Source of the DNA: Sulfurovum sp.
GTDB lineage: Bacteria > Campylobacterota > Campylobacteria > Campylobacterales > Sulfurovaceae
Length of the DNA: 37,758 nt
Assembly (NCBI GenBank): GCA_013139765.1
Contig: WTAE01000046.1
Coordinates: 1 to 37,758, forward strand
Direction of reading: 5' to 3'
Shown here: positions 10,111-17,319 of the stretch, piece by piece
Position numbering within the stretch: the first letter of the stretch is position 1
Layout: the number at the start of each line of letters is the position of its first letter
Program-made: the position numbers and the translations under genes
Notes under the pieces: generated by a model
What the model was told of the DNA's origin: nothing
Database searches by the model: none
Seen by the model: only the letters and a program-made list of their open reading frames with translations

Positions 10111-11618
10111 CAGCAGGTATAGACTCTGTTTTTATAATGTATGTTAATTGTTTCACTTGAATTAAATGAATGTCTTTTACATACCAGCTCATCTTCAGAA
10201 GTGATTTCTAGCTGTATACTGCTTTTATCTACTACAAAGTCAAGTATTTCTGTGGAGGTCATCCATTTAACACCCTCAAAAGTATTTATATATTTTATAA
10301 ATGCTTCATGAACTGACAAACGTTCTTCTTCACTTTTCCACCCATAATCATAATCTCCAAAAGGATGATCAAGGTAGCCAAATATCTTTTTGCCTCTGTA
10401 ATGGTTTTGAAATGACTGTTTATAGACTTCTAAAGAGTTATTGTTCCGATGATAACAGTCCCCATGTAACATGCACTGTTCTGAATGTGTAATAATGCTC
10501 TCTTTTACAAAAGGTACAACACCACTTGTAGCCATAAGGTATTCAGGGTCATTATGAATAATCCCAGAGATAAAACCTTCATAACCAGCATCCTGCAAGG
10601 CTTGTATAGAATAAGGTTTATTACTATGAAAGGGTGAAACAGCATATTTTAGTTTCTCTAAGTGAATGATGTTTTCTTCGAGCCATAGTTTAGAACCCTG
10701 CGCTTCATCATAAGCAACGGTATAATTTTCTCCCCAGTACTCATGATGGTTTATGGTATGAGACAATACCGCACCACCATTGTCATAAAAAGTATTTAAA
10801 TGTTCTATATCAGTGGTATCGATATTAATACCAGTTGATATACCTAGGGAGATATTTATATTATATTTTTTATATAAATCCACTACTGGTTTAGTGTTAA
10901 TAATAGATTGGTCACAATCTAGCCTTGAACTTGCTACTAGATTATAGCCATCAGGGATATCACATACTAAAGGTAAACAAGGGAGGTGATCAACTCTATA
11001 GCGACTTAAAAAATCTTCCACTATTACCCAGTCAAGACCATCTATCGTTCCAATCTCTCTATTGACAAACAACACAGAAGCACTTTCAAAATCTTTCAAA
11101 GAGATAAATACAGATTCTTCTTCAGAAGCTTTATAAATCGTAGCTATACTCGTTGTGTTTAAAGCGTTTAAGCTATTGGAAACAGACCAGATACCATCAT
11201 CTGTTGTAATGGCCCCATACCCTAGATTATTCCATTCATTTGTAAAATCAAATCTGTAAAAATAACGCTCTTCCAATGAAGTGTGTTTACATAATGGGTG
11301 TTCCAAGTCATAGCGTATTTTATATGCTGATTTATCTTCTTCATTGTCATGGTCAAATGTAATGTCAGCTAGTTTCATCTTGTTTACTTGAAGCTCAAGT
11401 CCTAGGATTTCAGCTAAATTTTCTGAGATTTTACCGAAGATGAGGACCTTAGTCTGATTCAAAATGAGTTTAGAGATAGTTTCCTCATCTTCTGCATTAG
11501 GGGAGATAAAACAATATATATTCGTATCATTATGAGATACAATATTGCCATGGCTTCGTGTAAATGCTTTTTGAACTATTTCATAAGCCATTTTGTTTGA
11601 TGCGGTGATGTGAATCAT
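10110..11618 (-). CDS. Divergent polysaccharide-deacetylase-like (CE4/NodB-fold) protein
   Basis: 502 aa; SSRLDCDQS in place of TFDDG, LSHTINHHEYW like the HTxxH motif, SPFHSNKPYSIQALQDAGYEGFISG downstream. Confidence 0.5.
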   Translation of the reverse strand: MIHITASNKMAYEIVQKAFTRSHGNIVSHNDTNIYCFISPNAEDEETISKLILNQTKVLIFGKISENLAEILGLELQVNKMKLADITFDHDNEEDKSAYKIRYDLEHPLCKHTSLEERYFYRFDFTNEWNNLGYGAITTDDGIWSVSNSLNALNTTSIATIYKASEEESVFISLKDFESASVLFVNREIGTIDGLDWVIVEDFLSRYRVDHLPCLPLVCDIPDGYNLVASSRLDCDQSIINTKPVVDLYKKYNINISLGISTGINIDTTDIEHLNTFYDNGGAVLSHTINHHEYWGENYTVAYDEAQGSKLWLEENIIHLEKLKYAVSPFHSNKPYSIQALQDAGYEGFISGIIHNDPEYLMATSGVVPFVKESIITHSEQCMLHGDCYHRNNNSLEVYKQSFQNHYRGKKIFGYLDHPFGDYDYGWKSEEERLSVHEAFIKYINTFEGVKWMTSTEILDFVVDKSSIQLEITSEDELVCKRHSFNSSETINIHYKNRVYTC

Positions 11619-11621
11619 TGT

Positions 11622-12524
11622 TTATTTGGCCTTATACATTTCATTTAAGGTATCTTGAAAAGGACTTAGTGTTATGTCACCTATCAGTGTTGTAAGTTCA
11701 GTAGTTGAACCAGCAAGCGATTTTATCTCATTGGCTCTTACAAAGGCAGGGTTTACTTTGACTTCTATTTCATATCCTGCAATGTCATTCATCATGTCAA
11801 TCACATCTAAAAGTTTTATAGGTTTATTTGAAGAGAGGTTCACAATGCTGGACTTAGTATCACATAAAAGAAGTTTATGATAGATGTTTAGAACTGAAGA
11901 AATAGCATTAAATTCTCTGGAAACATGTATATTTCCAAGTTCTATCTCTTTTTTTCCTTCTCTAAAATGAGAAACGATCTTTGGTATGAGGAAGTGTGCT
12001 TCCTGACCTATTCCCGTGTAGTTAAATGGACGGGTAATGATGATGTCAAGTGCATCAAAATAGTTCGCTGCCATATGCTCCATAGCAAGTTTACTAATAC
12101 CATAGTGGTTCACAGGAGCAGGGCACATAGATTCATCTAAAACTTCTTGACCTTGGTTCCCATAAACTGTAGCAGAACTTGCTAAAATGATTTTTTTCGG
12201 TCTGATGTCATTTTCAAGCAGTGCTTGCAAGATGTTTTCAGTACCTATGACATTAACATCATAAATCAAAGAGGCATTGCTCTCTCCAACAAAAGAGATA
12301 GCAGCTATATGGATGACATAATCAGGTTTGATCGTAGAGATAACAGTATTAACCTGGTCTTTTTTTCTAATGTCGCACTGTAAGTGATTGTCCTCTTTAG
12401 GTGTATCAATCACTGTACCGAAAACATCAAAACCCTGTGCAGTCAAGTACTTTTCTAAATGTACTCCGGTAAAACCGTTTATCCCCGTAATGAGGACTTT
12501 ATTAGAATGAGAATCCAGCTTCAT
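11622..12524 (-). CDS. rmd: GDP-6-deoxy-D-lyxo-4-hexulose reductase-like NAD-dependent epimerase/dehydratase (RMD family)
   Basis: [39 protein letters not shown] (YxxxK); [22 protein letters not shown]. Lies directly downstream of gmd in transcription order. Confidence 0.75.
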   Translation of the reverse strand: MKLDSHSNKVLITGINGFTGVHLEKYLTAQGFDVFGTVIDTPKEDNHLQCDIRKKDQVNTVISTIKPDYVIHIAAISFVGESNASLIYDVNVIGTENILQALLENDIRPKKIILASSATVYGNQGQEVLDESMCPAPVNHYGISKLAMEHMAANYFDALDIIITRPFNYTGIGQEAHFLIPKIVSHFREGKKEIELGNIHVSREFNAISSVLNIYHKLLLCDTKSSIVNLSSNKPIKLLDVIDMMNDIAGYEIEVKVNPAFVRANEIKSLAGSTTELTTLIGDITLSPFQDTLNEMYKAK

Positions 12525-13536
12525 TTCTTCTCAAGTCAGCTTTTACCATCATGTCACATAGCTCTTCTAGTGTACACTTAGGTTCCCAACCTAACTCTTT
12601 TTTAGCTTTTTCAGGGTTTCCTATGAGTAAGTCAACTTCTGCAGGTCTGTAAAATTTAGGATTTACTTTTACAACAACTTTCCCAGTTGCTTTGTCAGTA
12701 GCAGTTTCATCTTCAGCAGAACCTTTCCACTCTAACTCTACATCTATTGCTTTAAACGCCATCGTTACAAAGTCACGAACGGTTTCAGTTCGGTTTGTAG
12801 CCAAGACATAAGTGTCTGGTTTATCGGCTTGAAGCATAAGGTACATACCTTCTATGTAGTCTTTTGCATAACCCCAGTCACGTTTAGCATCCATGTTTCC
12901 AAGCTCTATGCAGTCGAGTTTTCCAAGCTTTATCTTTGCAACAGAGTCTGTAATCTTACGTGTAACAAATTCACGTCCACGAAGTGGTGACTCATGGTTA
13001 AACAAGATCCCAGAAGAGGCAAACATATCATAAGACTCTCTATAGTTTACCACCATCCAGTGTGCATACATTTTTGCTGCACCATAAGGGCTTCTAGGCC
13101 AAAAAGGTGTCTTTTCAGTTTGAGGAATTTCTTGAACATCACCAAACATTTCAGAAGTACTTGCTTGGTAGAATTTAATCTTAGGGTTAACGATGCGGAT
13201 TGCTTCAAGTAAATGTACACAACCAAGCCCTGTAATATGCGCAGTAGCAATAGGTTGATCAAAAGAAACCCCTACAAAACTTTGTGCTGCCAAGTTATAG
13301 ATCTCATCAGGTTGGATATCCATAACCATATGCACAGAGTTTGCCTGATCTGTTAGGTCATACTCTATGAGGTGAAGGTTCTCATGGTTTTCAATACCAA
13401 GCTCTTCTATTCTCCAAAAGTTTACAGAAGATGTTCTTCTGTAAGTTCCGTAAACTTCATAACCTTTTTCTAAAAGTAGCTCTGCTAAATATGCAGCATC
13501 CTGTCCTGTTATTCCTGTAACGATTGCTTTTTTCAT
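12502..13536 (-). CDS. gmd: GDP-mannose 4,6-dehydratase
   Basis: [86 protein letters not shown]. Confidence 0.96.
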   Translation of the reverse strand: MKKAIVTGITGQDAAYLAELLLEKGYEVYGTYRRTSSVNFWRIEELGIENHENLHLIEYDLTDQANSVHMVMDIQPDEIYNLAAQSFVGVSFDQPIATAHITGLGCVHLLEAIRIVNPKIKFYQASTSEMFGDVQEIPQTEKTPFWPRSPYGAAKMYAHWMVVNYRESYDMFASSGILFNHESPLRGREFVTRKITDSVAKIKLGKLDCIELGNMDAKRDWGYAKDYIEGMYLMLQADKPDTYVLATNRTETVRDFVTMAFKAIDVELEWKGSAEDETATDKATGKVVVKVNPKFYRPAEVDLLIGNPEKAKKELGWEPKCTLEELCDMMVKADLRRNEAGFSF

Positions 13537-13578
13537 GATGTCCCCTATTTTTGTTACTGTTATTTTATCTAATCATAC

Positions 13579-14412
13579 TTAATCGTTAAACATAAGTCTT
13601 TTTCTAAAGAGAAGAAATATAAGCATAAAACCAATCAGACCAAAGCCCAGTCCATAAAGTAAGTTTATTAAGTATGGATATCTGAGTATCCAATAAAAAA
13701 GAAATACATTGTTATTCATCTCATCAAAAGCCAGTTGATATTCTGTTTTAGCAATGGCCTGAAGACCCAATAAGTTTTTTATTTCTTTGCTAACATTTGT
13801 AGTATTATCTGTTTCAAGAGTTAGCATCACATAGTTCGTTTCTTGATCTAAAGCTGAGGCTTCCACTTGGCTAATACTTATATTGGCTATTTTATTAGAA
13901 TTGTTCTCAACAGCAAGTGTATGCACGACTTTTGAAACTTGTACAATCTTTTTTAATCGCATAGGATATTTAACGCCATCTTGATGAAGTTGATTTAAAA
14001 AAACCTGGCGTTCTTTACGCTTAACCAGAGTAAGCATTGGATGTTTCTCTTGCATGCTTTTTATATTGTTGTAATGTTTTACTGAAAAAGTAGAAGTAGT
14101 GTTTCCGTCAAGAGTATACGCAATACTTTCTCTATATTTTATTTTATTTTTTTTCTTTGAACGGTACTCAACAGCCCTATAACGGATCATCCCATTTTGT
14201 TTTAAGTAGTTAAGCTCAGGGACATCAAAATACATTTCTAAAATTTTGTCATCGGTTTGTTTTGCATTATACTTTTTTGTAGCTAAGTAATTGTCAATCT
14301 CTTTTTTTATTACAGAAAACTCTTTTTTTATTATAAAAGATTGTTTGATATTGGTACTTGAATGACAAGTAGTAAACAGTAGAAAAACAGATAAAAAGAT
14401 TCTAATGAGCAT
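13579..14412 (-). CDS. Membrane-anchored CYTH/VTC-like domain protein, predicted periplasmic-facing
   Basis: ORF listed from 14436; internal Met (MLIRIFLSVFLLF) at 14412 gives a signal-like N-terminus. EMYFDVPE...IRYRAVEYRSKKKNKIKYRES and AKTEYQLAF parallel the VTC-domain blocks of the nearby 15789-16505 product. C-terminal TM: NLLYGLGFGLIGFMLIFLLF. Confidence 0.5.
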   Translation of the reverse strand: MLIRIFLSVFLLFTTCHSSTNIKQSFIIKKEFSVIKKEIDNYLATKKYNAKQTDDKILEMYFDVPELNYLKQNGMIRYRAVEYRSKKKNKIKYRESIAYTLDGNTTSTFSVKHYNNIKSMQEKHPMLTLVKRKERQVFLNQLHQDGVKYPMRLKKIVQVSKVVHTLAVENNSNKIANISISQVEASALDQETNYVMLTLETDNTTNVSKEIKNLLGLQAIAKTEYQLAFDEMNNNVFLFYWILRYPYLINLLYGLGFGLIGFMLIFLLFRKRLMFND

Positions 14413-15046
14413 GATGTTGTTTACTCCAACTCTCATGGGCTTTTTCTATAAGAACTTCAGCTTCTTTACGTTTCATGTAGCCCATAAAATGCATTTCCCC
14501 ACCTTTGTATCCTGTAAACCAGTATCGAATAATCTCTACTGTTCCTGGAAATTCAGTCATCAATTCACCAAGGCTTTCTACCTTAGAAAAAGGGCCATTC
14601 ATGGGAACAGCTATAATCTTATCATCCTGTTCTCCACTGTCTAAAAGCTTTAAAGCACCCAGTACTTTTACTGCCTGAATACTTCCCCTGTCAACAGCCG
14701 ATCCCAAAACGATGATATCAAGTGGGTCACCATCTCCACCTTCATTTTTTTCTAAAATAGTTTGAGGAATGAAGCCATAGTTTCCCGGGTAACCTAAAAA
14801 TTTTACATTTCTTGGTTTCTTGTTTTTAAATTCCCATTCAAGATGTCCTGTTTCATGGTTTACTTCCCATTTGGCAGTTGTTCCTGCGGGTATTTCTATG
14901 AGCGCTTGGTAATCAGGCTTTTTATAAGATACGCCATTAACCAAATGAACATTGGAAAGTATTTTATATTCTCCAGCAGGCTTCAAGACTATCTCTTGTG
15001 CAGACAAGATAGAAAGAAAAGCGAGGAACCCTGTAACTTTTTTCAT
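14402..15046 (-). CDS. Inorganic pyrophosphatase, family I, with predicted N-terminal signal peptide
   Basis: MKKVTGFLAFLSILSAQ leader; IEIPAGTTAKWEV, YPGNYGFIPQTI, GGDGDPLDIIVLG, DDKIIAVP match family I PPase motifs. Confidence 0.88.
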   Translation of the reverse strand: MKKVTGFLAFLSILSAQEIVLKPAGEYKILSNVHLVNGVSYKKPDYQALIEIPAGTTAKWEVNHETGHLEWEFKNKKPRNVKFLGYPGNYGFIPQTILEKNEGGDGDPLDIIVLGSAVDRGSIQAVKVLGALKLLDSGEQDDKIIAVPMNGPFSKVESLGELMTEFPGTVEIIRYWFTGYKGGEMHFMGYMKRKEAEVLIEKAHESWSKQHHAH

Positions 15047-15738
15047 ACTTGTGCCAAGTCGCCAGAGTAAGTTATAAGTGTTGCTTTGATGATTTTATCA
15101 TCACTATGAAGTTTATTTAAAAATGAAGTATCATCACCTTTGAGTCTTACTTCAGCGGTTATCTCTTCATACTGTGGGGTAATCGTTTTAGACTTCAGCA
15201 TAAAACGCTCTACAGCTTTTTTTATCTCTTTTACTACAGGTGTTGCATCTGTAGTGGTGGGTACTTGAAGAACAAGTAAGTAAGGTTGCTCTTCTTCTGA
15301 TTTACGTGTCATAAATAGAAGAACTATGGTCATTACAATGGAACCAATAATAGAAATATTGAAGTACCCTACACCATTTGCTATACCTATTGTAATTGCC
15401 CAAAAGATAAATACTAAATCAACAGGATCTTTGATAGGTGTACGAAAACGCACAATGGAAAGTGCACCAACCATACCAAGAGAAAGAACCAAGTTACCAC
15501 TAATGGTCATAATAATTAGTGTTATTACCATCGCAATTGCCACTAAAGAAACATTGAAACTTCTTTGGTAAAGTACCCCTTGAAAAGTTTTCTTATAGAC
15601 ATAAAATATAAACAGACCTACGATAAAAGACACCCCTAGGTTTATAAGTATTTCGATTGCGCTAAAACGCTCCATACCACTTTGCATTGCTACAAAGCTC
15701 TTGTTAAATATATCACTGTAATTCAATTGTTCTTGCAT
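15043..15738 (-). CDS. DUF4956-family multi-TM membrane protein
   Basis: About four hydrophobic segments; SLGMVGALSIVRFRTPIKDPVDLVFIFWAITIGIANGVGYF; soluble C-terminal domain. Adjacent to a VTC-domain gene. Confidence 0.8.
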   Translation of the reverse strand: MQEQLNYSDIFNKSFVAMQSGMERFSAIEILINLGVSFIVGLFIFYVYKKTFQGVLYQRSFNVSLVAIAMVITLIIMTISGNLVLSLGMVGALSIVRFRTPIKDPVDLVFIFWAITIGIANGVGYFNISIIGSIVMTIVLLFMTRKSEEEQPYLLVLQVPTTTDATPVVKEIKKAVERFMLKSKTITPQYEEITAEVRLKGDDTSFLNKLHSDDKIIKATLITYSGDLAQV

Positions 15739-15788
15739 CTGTTTTTCCTTTTGTTGTTTTAAAATTTGTATTTGCTTGTATTACAAAT

Positions 15789-16505
15789 TTAATTGTCTTC
15801 CCATTGTTCAATTTTGAAGAATCTTCTTCCTAAAGTATATTTACTTATTGCCATTCTTTCAACTGCATCGAGTTGAAGTGTTCTGTGTATATACTCAGGA
15901 AGAGCAGTTTCGTACTTTATCTCCATTATCTGTTTGCCTTCTAGTATTACGGGTATCGTATGTAAGTTATCACTAAAGATGTCAAAGTCAGTGTTACACG
16001 AGTGTAAGTCTTTATCAAAGGTAATACGAAGATTAAAAAAGTCAAACATAAAAGCATCTCTTGTATAGTCAATGATAACTTTTGGTTTATACTGTTTTTC
16101 TGTAAACTTTTTAAAAATCTTATTTAAAATAGGATTATTATAAGTCAATAACTCCCCATACTCCCCATCAATTATCTTATAGGCACTCTTTTTTGAAATG
16201 GTAGCAGTCTCTTTAAATATCTGGTTATTAGCCTTATTTTTAATCTCAAACTTGACTGTATCGGTTTTAGTGTCATAAATCCGCATTCGGTACTTTGCTC
16301 TAAACATATCACCTGACTGTTTTTCATAAAGACACTCATCATCATGCGAATCAAAGTAAAGACTTCGTATAAAGTAGCCTTTCCCTGGTGTACTGAAAGC
16401 ATCAGGTTTCAGTACATGGACAAGCTTATTGACCATTGCTTGGTATTCTAAATTAGAAATATAGTATTTTAATTCATTTCGTTTAACTTGTAGGTTATTC
16501 ATCAA
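15789..16505 (-). CDS. VTC-domain (polyphosphate polymerase domain) protein
   Basis: VKRNELKYYIS, RSLYFDS, YRMRIYD, KFEIKNK, IDYTRDAF, LRITFD, ILEGKQIMEIKYE, ISKYTLGRRF: basic tunnel residues and acidic metal ligands arranged as in VTC/triphosphate-tunnel enzymes. Confidence 0.87.
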   Translation of the reverse strand: MMNNLQVKRNELKYYISNLEYQAMVNKLVHVLKPDAFSTPGKGYFIRSLYFDSHDDECLYEKQSGDMFRAKYRMRIYDTKTDTVKFEIKNKANNQIFKETATISKKSAYKIIDGEYGELLTYNNPILNKIFKKFTEKQYKPKVIIDYTRDAFMFDFFNLRITFDKDLHSCNTDFDIFSDNLHTIPVILEGKQIMEIKYETALPEYIHRTLQLDAVERMAISKYTLGRRFFKIEQWEDN

Positions 16506-17319
16506 TTTTCACCTTAACGACCTTGACTTTAAAGTTTACACCGAGAGTCCGAGAGTCTTCATTTATCCTCAACTCTTTTGGCACAAAGGTATCATCAATT
16601 GTGATGGATACGGTATGTATTCCTTTAGGAATCGAAAATCTATAAGTATGTTTTTGATGTGTACGTATTACTGTTTTATTCATCAGGTGATTATCTACAT
16701 ATAGTTGTACAACATGATTAGGGCTAAGTGTATTACTTGTGTAATACTCTATTTCATACTTATATTCAAAACTATTTTTAACATCAATAGCTATAGTCGC
16801 TGTAGATCCCTTACTCCACCCATCACTATATCTATTCCCATATTTAAAAGATATTTCATTTTTGTAAGTTCTATATAAAACTTTTTCTTTTACCCAATAG
16901 TCGTAGGAATCATCCTTGTATTTAATTTTACTATTGATTGTATCTACATATTTAGTATATATGTTTTTACCGAGTAATATTTTTAATTTCTCCTCAGCCT
17001 TCGTATTATACCTATTTAATTCATATGCCATTTTTAGATATTTTATTTTATCTTTTTCTATTGCGTTTGTACTAGCTACAAAGTAATATCGTCTTGATTT
17101 GTCTATTTTGTTATTAGTTAACTGAGCAGCATGCAAAAAATGTTGACTTGCTTCTTTAGTTTGTCCTTTTTGTATGAGTTCCTGACCTTTATTTTCTTTA
17201 AGCTTAGCTTGTTCATAATTTAAAGGGCCTAAAGCCCACTGAATAAATAAAACACTTAAAAGTATAGTGATAGTAAGTATTATAAATCCTAAACTAGGAA
17301 AATATTTTTTAATGAGCAT
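16495..17319 (-). CDS. Hypothetical membrane-anchored protein: N-terminal TM, helical TPR-like region, C-terminal beta-sandwich-like domain
   Basis: FIILTITILLSVLFIQWAL N-terminal TM; ENKGQELIQKGQTKEASQHFLHAAQL TPR-like; C-terminus ...EDSRTLGVNFKVKVVKV. Confidence 0.55.
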   Translation of the reverse strand: MLIKKYFPSLGFIILTITILLSVLFIQWALGPLNYEQAKLKENKGQELIQKGQTKEASQHFLHAAQLTNNKIDKSRRYYFVASTNAIEKDKIKYLKMAYELNRYNTKAEEKLKILLGKNIYTKYVDTINSKIKYKDDSYDYWVKEKVLYRTYKNEISFKYGNRYSDGWSKGSTATIAIDVKNSFEYKYEIEYYTSNTLSPNHVVQLYVDNHLMNKTVIRTHQKHTYRFSIPKGIHTVSITIDDTFVPKELRINEDSRTLGVNFKVKVVKVKIDE

